Assembly: GCF_030687295.1 (NCBI RefSeq)
Contig: NZ_CP117425.1
Coordinates: forward strand, 2,980,001-3,044,000
Direction: 5' to 3'
Source of the DNA: Pseudomonas beijingensis
GTDB lineage: Bacteria > Pseudomonadota > Gammaproteobacteria > Pseudomonadales > Pseudomonadaceae
DNA length: 64,000 bases
The notes under the pieces were generated by a model. The model searched no databases and had not been told where the DNA came from. It saw nothing but the letters and a program-made list of their open reading frames with translations. The position numbers and the translations under genes were made by a program. Position 1 is the stretch's first letter. Each line of letters opens with the position of its first letter. Below are positions 1 to 9,705 of this stretch, in pieces.

Positions 1-3000
1 CCACCGGGCCGTTGCTGCGTGCCGTGCTGGCGCAGTTCCCGGATGGCCAGCAACGGGTGCTGATCGTCATCCATCACCTGGTGGTGGACGGTGTGTCGTG
101 GCGGGTGCTGCTGGACGACCTGCAAACTGTCTATCGCCAGCTCAGCGCCGGGCAGGCGCTGCAACTGCCGGCCAAGACCAGCCCGTTGCGTGACTGGGCC
201 GCGCGTTTGCAGGCCTACGCCGGCAGCGAATCTTTGCGCGAAGAACTGGATTGGTGGCAAGCGCAGTTGAGCGGTGCGCCATTGGCGTTGCCGTGCGCCA
301 ATCCTGACGGCGGGCTGCAGGAACGTCACGCGCAAACCGTCAGCGTGCGCCTGGACGCCGAGCGCACCCGACAACTGCTGCAACGGGCGTCGAGCGCCTA
401 TCGTACCCAGGTCAATGACCTGCTGCTCACGGCGCTGGCCCGGGTGCTGTGCCGTTGGAGCGGCCATGATTCGGCCTTGGTCCAGCTTGAAGGCCACGGC
501 CGTGAAGCGCTGTTCGACGACCTCGACCTGACCCGCACCGTGGGCTGGTTCACCAGCGTCTATCCTGTGCGCCTGAGTCCAGCGGCCGAAGATTTCAGTG
601 TCTCGATCAAGAGCATCAAGGAGCAACTGCGCGCGGTGCCCCACAAGGGCCTCGGCCATGGCGTGCTGCGTTACCTGGCGGACGCGGCGACTCGCGAGGC
701 GATGGCCGGCCTGCCGCACGCGGCGATCACCTTCAACTACCTGGGGCAGCTCGACCAGACCCTCGGTCAGGATGCGCTGTTCCAGCCGCTGGATGCGCCG
801 TTGGGGGCGATCCACGATCCCGATGCACCGTTGCCCAACGAACTGAGCGTCGACAGCCAGGTCAGCGGCGGCGAGCTGGTGCTGCGCTGGACCTTCAGCG
901 CTCAGCGTCACGACCCAGAGGCCATCGCCACGCTGGCCGAGGCCTACCTCGATGAGTTGCAACGCCTGATCGAACATTGCCTGACGGACGAAGCGGGCGG
1001 CCTGACGCCATCGGATTTCCCCCTGGCGAAGCTGACCCAGGGCCAGCTCGACAGCCTGCCCGTGCCGGCCGCGCAGATCGAAGACGTCTACCCGCTGACG
1101 CCCATGCAGGAAGGCATGCTGTTGCATACCCTGCTGGAACCGGGCACCGGCCTGTACTACATGCAGGATCGCTACCGCATTAACAGCGAACTGGACCCGC
1201 GGCGTTTTGCCCAGGCCTGGCAGGCGGTCATCGCTCGCCACGAAGCCTTGCGCGCCTCGTTCTGCTGGAACGTCGGCGAAGACATGCTGCAAATTATCCA
1301 CAAGCCGGGCCGCACGCCGGTGGATTACCTCGACTGGTCCGAGGTGCTGGAAGACGCCCAGGAAGCCAAGCTCCAGGCCCTGCTCAAGGATGAACGCGAG
1401 GCCGGTTTCGATCTATTGAACCAGGCGCCCTTCCACCTGCGGCTGATTCGGGTCGGCGCGGCGCGCTACTGGTTCATGATGAGCAACCACCACATCCTCA
1501 TCGATGCCTGGTGCCGTTCGCTGCTGATGGACGACTTCTTCGAGCTCTACACCGCCCTGGGCGAACAGCGCGAGCCGCAGTTGGCCGTGCCGCCGCGCTA
1601 TCGCGACTACATCGGCTGGCTGCAACACCAGAGCCTGGACGACGCCCGGCAGTGGTGGAAGCGCAACCTGCAAGGCTTTGAGCGGACCACGCCGATCCCT
1701 GGCGACCGGCCGTTCCTGCGCGAGCACGCCGGTGACAGCGGCGGCATGATCGTCGGCGACTGCTACACCCGTCTCGATGCCCGGGACGGCGCACGGCTGC
1801 GGGAACTGGCCCAGGCCCACCAACTGACGGTCAACACCTTCGCCCAGGCGGCATGGGCCCTGGTACTGCGCCGGGTCAGCGGCGACCGCGACGTGCTGTT
1901 CGGCGTCACCGTGGCCGGACGCCCGGTGGAACTGCCACAGATGCAACGCACCGTGGGGCTGTTCATCAACAGCATCGCCCTGCGCGTGCAGATGCCCGAG
2001 GACCATCAGCGTTGCAGCGTGCGCCAGTGGCTCAGCGATTTGCTGGACCGCAACATGCAACTACGCGAGTACGAATACCTGCCGCTGGTGAGCATCCAGG
2101 AAGTCAGCGAACTGCCCAAGGGCCAGCCGCTGTTCGACAGCCTGTTCGTGTTCGAGAACGCGCCGGTGGAAGTCTCGGTGCTGGACCGTGCCCAAAGCCT
2201 CAATGCCACCTCCGACTCGGGGCGCACCCACACCAACTTCCCGCTGACGGCGGTCTGCTACCCGGGGGATGACCTGGGACTGCACCTTTCGTACGACCAG
2301 CGCTACTTCGATGAAAGCACCGTCCAGGGGCTGTTGGGCGAGTTCAAACGGTTGCTGCTGGCGTTGATGGAGGGCTTGCACGGCGACATGAGCGAGCTGC
2401 CGCTGATCGGTGCCGAAGAACAGGACTTCCTCATCGAGGGCTGCAACCAGAGCGCGCATGCCTATCCGCTGGAGCAGAGCTACGTCGAGCTGTTCGAGGC
2501 GCGGGTCGCGGCCCATCCCCACCGCCGTGCGGTCAGTTGCCTGGACGCGAGCTACAGCTACGCCGAGTTGAATGCACGCAGCAACCGCCTCGGCCACGCC
2601 CTGATCGCGGCCGGTGTCGGCCTGGATCAGCCGGTGGCGTTGCTGGCTGAACGGGATGCACAACTGCTGGGCATGATCATCGGCAGTTTCAAGGCCGGTG
2701 CCGGCTACTTGCCGCTGGATCCGGGCCTGCCGAGCCAGCGCCTGAGCCGCATCATCGAACTGAGCCGCACGCCGCTGTTGGTCTGCACCCAGGCCTGTCA
2801 TGCCCAGGCGCTGGCGCTGTTGGAGGAGTTCGCCTGTGCCGGGCGGCCGAAGTTGCTGGTGTGGGAAGCCATCCAGGCCAGCGCTGTGTCGCAGGAAAAC
2901 CCCGGCGTCTACAGCGGGCCGGATAACCTGGCCTACGTGATCTACACCTCCGGCTCCACCGGCCAGCCCAAAGGCGTGATGGTGGAACAGCGCGGCATGC

Positions 3001-4322
3001 TCAACAACCAATTGAGCAAAGTGCCGTACCTGGCGCTGAGCGAGGCGGACGTGATCGCCCAGACGGCGTCCCAAAGCTTCGATATTTCGGTCTGGCAGTT
3101 CCTCGCCGCACCGTTGTTCGGCGCCCGGGTCGACATCGTGCCCAACGCCATAGCCCACGACCCGCAAGGGCTGCTGGAGCATGTGCAACACCAGGGCATT
3201 ACCGTGCTGGAAAGCGTGCCGTCGCTGATCCAGGGCATGCTCGCCCAAGACCGTATCGGTCTGGACGGCCTGCGCTGGATGCTGCCCACCGGCGAAGCGA
3301 TGCCGCCGCAGTTGGCTCATCAATGGCTGTTGCGCTACCCGGATATCGGCCTGGTGAACGCCTACGGTCCGGCGGAATGCTCCGATGACGTAGCGTTTTT
3401 CCGGGTCGACATGGCCTCGACCCGTGGCACTTACTTACCGATTGGCACACCTACCGATAACAACCGTTTGTACCTGCTCGACGGCGCGCTGGACCTGGTA
3501 CCGCTCGGCGCGGTGGGCGAGTTGTGCGTGGCGGGCACGGGGGTTGGACGCGGTTATGTCAGCGATCCGTTGCGCACCGCCCCGGTGTTTGTGCCGAACC
3601 CGTTCGGGGCGCCGGGAGAGCGGCTGTACCGCACCGGCGACCTGGCGCGGCGGCGCAGCGACGGGGTGTTGGAGTACGTCGGGCGCATCGACCATCAGGT
3701 GAAGATCCGTGGCTACCGCATCGAACTGGGGGAAATCGAAGCGCGGTTGCATGAACAGCCGGAAGTGCGCGATGGGGCGGTGGGCGTCCAGGAGGGCGCC
3801 AATGGCAAGCATCTGGTGGGCTACCTGGTTGCCACCGATTCGGCACTGAAACCCACCGAACGCCTGGAGCGCATCAAGCAGCGCCTGCGGGCCGAGCTGC
3901 CGGAGTACATGGTGCCGCTGCACTGGCTGTGGCTCGACTGCCTGCCCCTCAACGCCAATGGCAAACTCGACCGCAAGGCCTTGCCGGCTCTGGAGATCGG
4001 CCAGTTGCAAAGCCAGGACTATCAGGCGCCCGGCAATGAGCTGGAGCAGACCCTGGCGGACATCTGGGCCCAGGTGCTGAAAGTCGAGCGCGTGGGCGTG
4101 CGGGACAACTTCTTCGAGCTGGGCGGTCATTCCTTGCTGGCGACGCAAATCGCCTCACGGGTGCAAAAGGCCCTGCAACGCAACGTGCCGCTGCGGGCGA
4201 TGTTCGAGTGCAGCACGGTGCAGGAACTGGCCGACTACATCGATGGCCTGGCGGCCAGCGAAATCACTGAGGAAAAGGTGGATCGGTTGAATGATTTGAT
4301 GGCGGAGTTGGAAGGAATGTAG
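1..4322 (+). CDS. pvdL: Pyoverdine chromophore synthetase PvdL, C-terminal part (NRPS; truncated by window edge)
   Basis: The reading frame is open from the first bases, so the start lies outside the window. Domain order: an epimerisation domain (about nt 1-990; [10 protein letters not shown] near nt 72, [22 protein letters not shown]), a condensation domain (nt 1060-2400; HHILIDAW), an adenylation domain (nt 2440-4000; [11 protein letters not shown], final NGK lysine) and a carrier domain (FFELGGHS, phosphopantetheine serine at nt 4131). There is no thioesterase domain, as expected for a synthetase that hands its product to the next enzyme. Reading the adenylation pocket against GrsA gives D-I-W-E-L-T-A-D-D-K, which I recall as the L-2,4-diaminobutyrate code of PvdL. 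An E domain (D-Tyr) followed by C-A-T (Dab) is the end of PvdL, and pvdH lies 7.5 kb downstream. Cytoplasmic. A different pyoverdine NRPS is possible but less likely. Confidence 0.88.
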   Translation, partial: TGPLLRAVLAQFPDGQQRVLIVIHHLVVDGVSWRVLLDDLQTVYRQLSAGQALQLPAKTSPLRDWAARLQAYAGSESLREELDWWQAQLSGAPLALPCANPDGGLQERHAQTVSVRLDAERTRQLLQRASSAYRTQVNDLLLTALARVLCRWSGHDSALVQLEGHGREALFDDLDLTRTVGWFTSVYPVRLSPAAEDFSVSIKSIKEQLRAVPHKGLGHGVLRYLADAATREAMAGLPHAAITFNYLGQLDQTLGQDALFQPLDAPLGAIHDPDAPLPNELSVDSQVSGGELVLRWTFSAQRHDPEAIATLAEAYLDELQRLIEHCLTDEAGGLTPSDFPLAKLTQGQLDSLPVPAAQIEDVYPLTPMQEGMLLHTLLEPGTGLYYMQDRYRINSELDPRRFAQAWQAVIARHEALRASFCWNVGEDMLQIIHKPGRTPVDYLDWSEVLEDAQEAKLQALLKDEREAGFDLLNQAPFHLRLIRVGAARYWFMMSNHHILIDAWCRSLLMDDFFELYTALGEQREPQLAVPPRYRDYIGWLQHQSLDDARQWWKRNLQGFERTTPIPGDRPFLREHAGDSGGMIVGDCYTRLDARDGARLRELAQAHQLTVNTFAQAAWALVLRRVSGDRDVLFGVTVAGRPVELPQMQRTVGLFINSIALRVQMPEDHQRCSVRQWLSDLLDRNMQLREYEYLPLVSIQEVSELPKGQPLFDSLFVFENAPVEVSVLDRAQSLNATSDSGRTHTNFPLTAVCYPGDDLGLHLSYDQRYFDESTVQGLLGEFKRLLLALMEGLHGDMSELPLIGAEEQDFLIEGCNQSAHAYPLEQSYVELFEARVAAHPHRRAVSCLDASYSYAELNARSNRLGHALIAAGVGLDQPVALLAERDAQLLGMIIGSFKAGAGYLPLDPGLPSQRLSRIIELSRTPLLVCTQACHAQALALLEEFACAGRPKLLVWEAIQASAVSQENPGVYSGPDNLAYVIYTSGSTGQPKGVMVEQRGMLNNQLSKVPYLALSEADVIAQTASQSFDISVWQFLAAPLFGARVDIVPNAIAHDPQGLLEHVQHQGITVLESVPSLIQGMLAQDRIGLDGLRWMLPTGEAMPPQLAHQWLLRYPDIGLVNAYGPAECSDDVAFFRVDMASTRGTYLPIGTPTDNNRLYLLDGALDLVPLGAVGELCVAGTGVGRGYVSDPLRTAPVFVPNPFGAPGERLYRTGDLARRRSDGVLEYVGRIDHQVKIRGYRIELGEIEARLHEQPEVRDGAVGVQEGANGKHLVGYLVATDSALKPTERLERIKQRLRAELPEYMVPLHWLWLDCLPLNANGKLDRKALPALEIGQLQSQDYQAPGNELEQTLADIWAQVLKVERVGVRDNFFELGGHSLLATQIASRVQKALQRNVPLRAMFECSTVQELADYIDGLAASEITEEKVDRLNDLMAELEGM

Positions 4323-4342
4323 TTTTGCGGCGTCTATAGAGG

Positions 4343-4443
4343 CCTCATCGCGGGCAAGCCTTGCTCCCACAGGGATCGGCTGCGAGCAGATTATCTGTGT
4401 TCGAGCTTCAACTCTGTGGGAGCAAGGCTTGCCCGCGATGAGG
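4343..4443. repeat. REPIN-like inverted REP doublet after pvdL
   Basis: Two inverted copies of a GTGGGAGCAAGGCTTGCCCGC-type palindrome with flanking ATGAGG/CCTCAT tails face each other around about 45 bases. This is the variant with CAAGG/CCTTG in the core. It fills most of the gap between pvdL and the next gene and may act as a transcript end. Confidence 0.8.
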
Positions 4444-4538
4444 GCAGAACAGGCACTGTTGGCCTAAAGGTTGACTGCTTACTCTGTACCGCTCAGTCTC
4501 CCAAGGCTTTTTTCCAGACTCAAACAAGGAGGTCACCC

Positions 4539-5345
4539 ATGCCCTTTGCAACGATCGACGGACAACCGCTTCACTACCTGGACCAAGGCCAGGGCCCGGT
4601 GGTGCTGCTGGGCAGCAGCTATCTGTGGGACCACACCATGTGGGCGCCGCAGATCGAGGTGTTATCCCGGCATTACCGGGTCATTGCCTTGGACCTGTGG
4701 GGCCACGGCCAGTCCGGGCGATTGCCCGAGGGCATGACCTCCCTGGACGACCTGGCCCGCCAGGCATTGACGTTGATGGATCACCTGGACATTGACTGCT
4801 TCCACCTGGTCGGGCTTTCGGTGGGCGGGATGTGGGGCGCTCGGCTGGCGCTGGCGGCGCCTGAGCGCGTGCAGTCGCTGGTATTGATGGACACCTACGT
4901 CGGCGTCGAGCCGGAGCCGACCCGGCTTTATTATTTTTCACTGTTCGACAAGATCGAGGCCATCGGCAGCATTCCCGAGCCGTTGCTGGACATCGTCGTG
5001 CCGATCTTCTTCCGGCCGGGCATCGATCCGCAGTCGGCGCTCTATCAACAGTTCCGCGCCACATTGGCCGCGCTGCCGACTGAACGACTGCGCGACAGCA
5101 TCGTGCCGCTGGGGCGGATCATTTTCGGTCGGGACGACATCCTGCCACGCCTGCATGCCCTGGATGCCAAGGGCACAGTGGTGATGTGCGGCGACCAGGA
5201 CAAACCCCGCCCGCCGTCCGAGGCGTTGGAAATGGCCGAGTTGATCGGGTGTGCCCGTGTGTTGATTCCGGAGGCGGGGCATATCTCCAACCTGGAGAAC
5301 CCGCAATTCGTGAACGAGGCGTTGCTGGAGTTCCTGCGTCGCTGA
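4539..5345 (+). CDS. Alpha/beta hydrolase (3-oxoadipate enol-lactonase-like)
   Basis: The protein has 268 residues. ATG 4539 is chosen over in-frame codons upstream because a strong AAGGAGGT site sits 7 bases before it. The alpha/beta hydrolase fold is indicated by the nucleophile elbow GLSVGG (Ser near residue 95), an acidic residue in VVMCGDQD, and a catalytic histidine in EAGHISN close to the C-terminus. No signal peptide is seen, so it is cytoplasmic. The fold resembles enol-lactonases and homoserine-lactone or ester hydrolases. The substrate cannot be told from sequence. It lies 216 bases after pvdL with a REPIN between, so membership in the pyoverdine operon is doubtful. Confidence 0.75.
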   Translation: MPFATIDGQPLHYLDQGQGPVVLLGSSYLWDHTMWAPQIEVLSRHYRVIALDLWGHGQSGRLPEGMTSLDDLARQALTLMDHLDIDCFHLVGLSVGGMWGARLALAAPERVQSLVLMDTYVGVEPEPTRLYYFSLFDKIEAIGSIPEPLLDIVVPIFFRPGIDPQSALYQQFRATLAALPTERLRDSIVPLGRIIFGRDDILPRLHALDAKGTVVMCGDQDKPRPPSEALEMAELIGCARVLIPEAGHISNLENPQFVNEALLEFLRR

Positions 5346-5389
5346 CCGTTGTCATCGCGTGCAGGGATTTTGTGACCGATGCAAATCCA

Positions 5390-5481
5390 CTGTGGGAGCG
5401 AGCTTGCTCGCGATAGCGGTATGTCAGTCACCTCAATGCTGACTGATCTGCCGCAATCGCGAGCAAGCTCGCTCCCACAGG
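5390..5481. repeat. REPIN-like inverted REP doublet
   Basis: Two inverted copies of GTGGGAGCGAGCTTGCTCGC are separated by about 45 bases in the gap between two convergent genes (hydrolase and dsbG). Confidence 0.85.
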
Positions 5482-5509
5482 GGGGCTGCAGTGGCGGTCT
5501 GGCGGTCGG

Positions 5510-6277
5510 TCACTTCGGCCCGAGAATCTTCACCAGCTTGTCCGGCGACGGCGCGCCTTGCTGCTGTTGCAGGTCGCCTTTCTCATCCAGGTAGAAAATC
5601 GCCGGGGTGGCGGACAGTTCCAGTTCGTCCATCAACTGCTGGTTGGCGTCCAGTTTGGCCTGGATGGCGGGCGGTATGTCCTTGAGTGGTTTGAGCGGGC
5701 TGCCCTTGCCGGCTTTTTCATGCTCGGCCAGGGTTTTTTCCGGGTCCTTGGCGGCCAGCAAGGCGGCGGATTTACCTGGGCTGTCTTCGCGGATGATGCC
5801 CACCATGATGTGGCGCAACTGCACCTTGCCAGCCTTGACCCAAGGCCGGGCCTGCTCCCAGAACATGTTGCAGTAAGGGCAGTTCGGGTCGCTGAACAGG
5901 TACACCGTGCGCGGTGCGTCCTTGTTGCCGTCGGCGATCCAGTTGCTCGCTTCCATCTTCGCCCAGATGGCCTTGGCCATCGGTGCATAGACCAGTTTTT
6001 GCAGCGGCTCGGCGCTCAGGTCCTTGCCGTTGGCGTCGTACAGGTTGCCCAGCAGGACATGCTGCCCATCCGGGGTCAGGTACAGCGCCATGCCACGGTT
6101 CTGGTATTGCGCGGCGTAACCGCGCAACCCGTCCGGGGCCTCGAAGGTGCCGATGATTTTCGCGCCCTTGGCTTCGATCTTCTTGATGGCCGCAGGCAAT
6201 TCTTCGGCCTGGAGCAACGGGGTCTGCGACAGTGTGGCGGCAACGGCCAGGGTCAGCAGGTGGCGGAGGCGGGGCAT
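5510..6277 (-). CDS. dsbG: Thiol:disulfide interchange protein DsbG
   Basis: The protein has 255 residues and an N-terminal signal peptide (MPRLRHLLTLAVAATLS... ending near LLQA), so it is periplasmic. It has an N-terminal dimerisation region and a thioredoxin-like domain with the active site CPYC inside FSDPNCPYCNMFW, and a cis-proline in SATPAIFY. DsbC/DsbG proteins isomerise wrong disulfides or reduce oxidised single cysteines, and are kept reduced by DsbD. The start is the ATG preceded by AAGGAAA. It overlaps the end of the upstream TlpA-like gene by 25 bases, and the order dsbD, tlpA-like, dsbG suggests one operon. Synteny matches PA2476-PA2478 of P. aeruginosa as I recall it. Confidence 0.9.
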   Translation of the reverse strand: MPRLRHLLTLAVAATLSQTPLLQAEELPAAIKKIEAKGAKIIGTFEAPDGLRGYAAQYQNRGMALYLTPDGQHVLLGNLYDANGKDLSAEPLQKLVYAPMAKAIWAKMEASNWIADGNKDAPRTVYLFSDPNCPYCNMFWEQARPWVKAGKVQLRHIMVGIIREDSPGKSAALLAAKDPEKTLAEHEKAGKGSPLKPLKDIPPAIQAKLDANQQLMDELELSATPAIFYLDEKGDLQQQQGAPSPDKLVKILGPK

Positions 6278-7122
6278 GGCGGTTTCCTTGTGGCGGAGTG
6301 GGGCACCGTGGTCGAGCCCGGTGTTTCGAAGTTTTCCAGGGCGCGGGCCAGGCTCGCTTCCGACAATTCGCCCAGGTGGCTGCCCAGCAGGCGGCCGTCG
6401 GCGCTGTAGAACAGGGTGGTCGGCAGGGCCATGGAACCCACGGCCTGGCCGAGGCGGCCGCTGCCATCGAACAATACGTTGGTCAGGCTCAGGCCCTGGG
6501 TGGCCAGGTAGGTGCTGACGCTTTGCATGCTTTCGGCCTGGTTGACGAACAGGAAGGTCAGGTCCGGGCGCTGTTGCTGGGCTTCTTCGAGCACCGGCAT
6601 TTCTCGCCGGCAGGGCGGGCACCAGGTGGCCCAGAGGTTGATCACCAGCGGGCCGCCCTGGTAGTCGGTGAGCTTCACGGTCTGGCCGTCGGCGGTGCGC
6701 AGGGTGATGTCCGGCAGTCGGGTGCCTTGTTCATAAATCGTCAGCGACAGGGTCGCCACCAGCCAGAACAGCAGGCCGCTGCCGACGCCGAAGCCCAACG
6801 GTCGGCGCAGGGCCGGGCGGTGCCGGGCCCACAACAAGGCGCCGATCAGCAGCGCCACAATCCCCGGCCAGGCGAGGAAGCCGCCGTCGCGCAGGTCGAC
6901 GATCTGCCAAGGGTCGTCGCGGTAATGTTGCCAATAGGCGACGACGAAGCCGATCCTCGCGGCCAAAAGCCCCAGTAGAAACAGCACGAATAGCACCGAC
7001 TCGGGGTTCTCGCCACCGCGCTTGGCCACCCGCCAGCCGACGAAGGTCGCCAGGGCCAGGGCGCTGATCAGCAACAGGTGGTTAAGGGCGATGGCGAAGG
7101 TGCCGAGGGTGAACGTCAGCAT
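6253..7122 (-). CDS. Membrane-anchored TlpA-like thiol-disulfide oxidoreductase
   Basis: The protein has 289 residues. The N-terminal half (residues 1-130) holds about four hydrophobic segments in a layout resembling part of prolipoprotein diacylglyceryl transferase. The C-terminal half is a thioredoxin/TlpA domain with the active site in NLWATWCPPCRREMPVL and a cis-proline in MALPTTLFY. The catalytic domain should face the periplasm. Its start codon shares one base with the dsbD stop codon (TGATG), so the two are translationally coupled. It probably moves electrons between DsbD and periplasmic targets such as DsbG. The last 20 or so residues overlap the dsbG start and look unstructured. Confidence 0.82.
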   Translation of the reverse strand: MLTFTLGTFAIALNHLLLISALALATFVGWRVAKRGGENPESVLFVLFLLGLLAARIGFVVAYWQHYRDDPWQIVDLRDGGFLAWPGIVALLIGALLWARHRPALRRPLGFGVGSGLLFWLVATLSLTIYEQGTRLPDITLRTADGQTVKLTDYQGGPLVINLWATWCPPCRREMPVLEEAQQQRPDLTFLFVNQAESMQSVSTYLATQGLSLTNVLFDGSGRLGQAVGSMALPTTLFYSADGRLLGSHLGELSEASLARALENFETPGSTTVPHSATRKPPCPASATC

Positions 7123-8849
7123 CAGCGTGCGTCCCGGGTGAGGTTCCAGCGCGCCAGGAACGCCTTGGCGTCGACTTCCCCGGTGATCCGCTGGCTGCGG
7201 CGCTCTTCACCGTCGGCGCCGATCCATAGCAGGCTCGGCGGCCCCGGTACCTGGTAACGGCTCAGCAGCTCGCGGCTGGCGGGGCTGTCGGCGGTGACGT
7301 CGAGGCGCAGCAGGCGCACGCCTTGCAAGGCGTCGAGTACCTCGGCGCGGCCGAATACCTGTTTTTCCATGATCTTGCAGGACACGCACCAGTCGGCGTA
7401 ATAGTCCAGCAGCACCCACTGCCCCTGGGCCTTGGCGGCGTCCAGTTCCCGTTGCAGGGCGGCGGGCTCGCTGACGGTAACGAAGGTGTCGTGGACGCTG
7501 ACGCTCGCGCTGCCCTCGCTGCCGGCGTAGACCTTCAGGGGTTGGAAGAGGTCATCGCCACCGCCCGCTGCGCCAATCACCAGCAGGCTGCCCCACAGGC
7601 CGAACAGCAACGAAGCGCTGCCGCAGAGGTAGGCCATGCGGCCGAAGCCTTCGGTCTGGCGCCAGGCGCTATAGGCGGCGATCAACAGCAGCACGCCCCA
7701 CAGGCCGATCCACAGCGAGCCGTCGATGATCGGGCGAATCATCAGCAGCGCGGTGCCCAGGAACAGGAAGCCGAACACGCCCTTGAGCAGGTTCATCCAG
7801 GCGCCGGGCTTGGGCAGGAAGCGGTTGCCCACGGTCACCAGCAGCAACAGCGGCAGACCCATGCCGATGCCCATGGTGAACAGGATCAGCCCGCCGTGCA
7901 GCGCATTGCCGCTCTGGGCGATGTACAGCAGGGCGCCGGCCAGCGGGGCGGTCATGCACGGGCCCACCAACAGGCCGGACAACGCCCCGAGAATACCGGC
8001 GCCCACCAGGCTGCCACCGCGCCGCTGGCGTCCGGCGTTTTCCAGACGGTCACGCAGCGCCGCCGGCAATTGCAATTCGAAGAAACCGAACATCGGCAAC
8101 GCCAGCAACACGAATACGGCCGCGAAGCTGCCCAGCAGCCACGGTTGTTGCAGCAGTGCCTGCAGGTTAGCCCCCAGCAGCGCGGCGAGCACGCCCATGG
8201 CCGCATACACCAGGGCCATGCTGATCACGTAGCTGCCGGCCAGGGCCAGGCCGCGTCTCGGTCCGGCGCCGCTGCCCACCACCAGCCCGGCCAAAATCGG
8301 CAACATAGGTAGCGAACAAGGGGTGAACGCCAGCAGCAGGCCCAGGCCGAAGAACACCAGCAGGCTCCAGCCCAAGGCCCGTTGTTGCAGGCCGCTGGCC
8401 AGGGCCTGGTCCGGTGCCTCGCCGGTGGCCGCCGCGGGTGCGCTGCCACCCAGGTCAATCACCTGGGTCTGGGGTGGATAGCACAGGCCGGCGTCGGCAC
8501 AGCCCTGGAAGCCCACCTTGATCTTGCCCGTGGCACCGGCGGGTATCTTCAGTTCCAGCGCCTGGCGATAGACTTGCTGGTCGCCGAAAAACTCGTCGCT
8601 GTGGGCCTCACCCTCCGGCAGCTGCGGTTTCTGCGCCTCGGCCAGGCCATCGAACTTGAGCCGCTGCTTATACAGGTAGTACCCATCGGCGATCTGCCAG
8701 AACAGCTGCGTCTGACCGGAGTCCAGGCGTTCGGAGGTCAACACGAACGCCTTTTCCACCGGCAGGAAATCGGGTTTGGTTTCGAAGGGATTGGCGGCCT
8801 GGGCCAGGCCCGAGATCAGGAACAGCCACAGCAAAAACAATCGACGCAT
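7122..8849 (-). CDS. dsbD: Thiol:disulfide interchange protein DsbD
   Basis: The protein has 575 residues and carries electrons from cytoplasmic thioredoxin across the inner membrane. It has a signal peptide (MRRLFLLWLFLISGLAQA), an N-terminal alpha domain with the redox pair in CADAGLCYPP, a central beta domain of about eight membrane helices (residues 190-430) with cysteines in FTPCSLPML and VGPCMTAPL, and a C-terminal thioredoxin domain with YADWCVSCK. Start ATG 8849 is chosen because the signal peptide begins there. The open frame upstream is rich in Ser and Pro and overlaps the promoter of the divergent regulator. It is the first gene of the dsbD-tlpA-dsbG operon. Confidence 0.93.
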   Translation of the reverse strand: MRRLFLLWLFLISGLAQAANPFETKPDFLPVEKAFVLTSERLDSGQTQLFWQIADGYYLYKQRLKFDGLAEAQKPQLPEGEAHSDEFFGDQQVYRQALELKIPAGATGKIKVGFQGCADAGLCYPPQTQVIDLGGSAPAAATGEAPDQALASGLQQRALGWSLLVFFGLGLLLAFTPCSLPMLPILAGLVVGSGAGPRRGLALAGSYVISMALVYAAMGVLAALLGANLQALLQQPWLLGSFAAVFVLLALPMFGFFELQLPAALRDRLENAGRQRRGGSLVGAGILGALSGLLVGPCMTAPLAGALLYIAQSGNALHGGLILFTMGIGMGLPLLLLVTVGNRFLPKPGAWMNLLKGVFGFLFLGTALLMIRPIIDGSLWIGLWGVLLLIAAYSAWRQTEGFGRMAYLCGSASLLFGLWGSLLVIGAAGGGDDLFQPLKVYAGSEGSASVSVHDTFVTVSEPAALQRELDAAKAQGQWVLLDYYADWCVSCKIMEKQVFGRAEVLDALQGVRLLRLDVTADSPASRELLSRYQVPGPPSLLWIGADGEERRSQRITGEVDAKAFLARWNLTRDAR

Positions 8850-9024
8850 GGATAAAGCCTTAGAACGAAGCAAGTGGAAAACACAATGGCGGCTGGCGAT
8901 TAACCGTCGATTAACCCGGCGACGACCGGCAGGCCGCAATGATCGCCCATGTTGGCCGTACTCGTCGCATAATGTCGGCTTAATCGGCCGGCGGCCTAAT
9001 GTACCTTTTTCCACGGGGCTTACC
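8850..9024. promoter_or_regulatory. Divergent promoter region with response-regulator-like direct repeat
   Basis: This gap separates the dsbD start from the response regulator start and must hold both promoters. It contains a perfect 9-base direct repeat CGATTAACC at 8897-8905 and 8908-8916, an 11-base period that fits tandem binding of an OmpR-family dimer. A second imperfect pair, GGCTTAAT and GGCCTAAT, lies near 8978-9000. The inference is that the adjacent regulator binds here and controls the dsb operon and itself. Confidence 0.5.
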
Positions 9025-9705
9025 ATGCGCGTACTGGTCTGCGAAGACGATGAGTTGATTGCCAGCGGGATCGTTGCCGGCCTCACGGCGCAGGGCCTGA
9101 CGGTCGAGCACGTGGCCACCGCATCGGCGGCGCGGGCGATGGTCGGCGTGGCGGAGTTCGATGTCATGGTGCTGGACCTGGGATTGCCCGATGAGGACGG
9201 TCTCAAGTTGCTCCGGCAACTGCGTCAGCAGGGGCTGGAAACGCCGGTGCTGATCCTCACCGCCCGTGACTCGGTGACCGACCGGGTCGATGGCTTGCAG
9301 GCCGGCGCCGATGACTATCTGCTCAAACCCTTCGACCTGCGCGAGCTCGCGGCGCGCCTGCATACGTTGCTGCGGCGCGTGGCGGGGCGTAGCGTCAACC
9401 TGATCGAGCACGGTCGCCTGACCTACGACCCCAGCAGTCGGGAGACCACCCTGGACGGCCAGCCGGTGGATCTGTCCCGGCGCGAGCAATCGCTGTTGCA
9501 GGCGCTCTTGCACAGTCGCGGTCGGGTGCTGTCCAGCGAGCAACTCAAGGACAGCGTCTACGGGTTCAACGACGAACTGGAAAGCAACGCCCTCAACGTC
9601 CATATCCATCACCTGCGGCGCAAGCTGGGTAACGGCATTGTCGAGACCGTGCGCGGCCTGGGTTATCGCCTGGGGCCGGCCGACGGCGGAGAGTCCTCCA
9701 AGTGA
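9025..9705 (+). CDS. dsbR: OmpR/PhoB-family response regulator (DsbR-like)
   Basis: The protein has 226 residues. It has an N-terminal receiver domain (acidic pocket EDD, phospho-acceptor Asp in VLDLGLP, Thr in LTARD, Lys in LLKPF) and a C-terminal winged helix ending in VRGLGYRL. Start ATG 9025 gives the usual receiver N-terminus MRVLVCEDD. It overlaps its kinase gene by one base (TGATG). Position divergent from dsbD-tlpA-dsbG matches PA2479/PA2480, which I recall being described as a copper-responsive system (DsbRS) that induces the Dsb genes. The name rests on synteny and the family-level match. Confidence 0.85.
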   Translation: MRVLVCEDDELIASGIVAGLTAQGLTVEHVATASAARAMVGVAEFDVMVLDLGLPDEDGLKLLRQLRQQGLETPVLILTARDSVTDRVDGLQAGADDYLLKPFDLRELAARLHTLLRRVAGRSVNLIEHGRLTYDPSSRETTLDGQPVDLSRREQSLLQALLHSRGRVLSSEQLKDSVYGFNDELESNALNVHIHHLRRKLGNGIVETVRGLGYRLGPADGGESSK

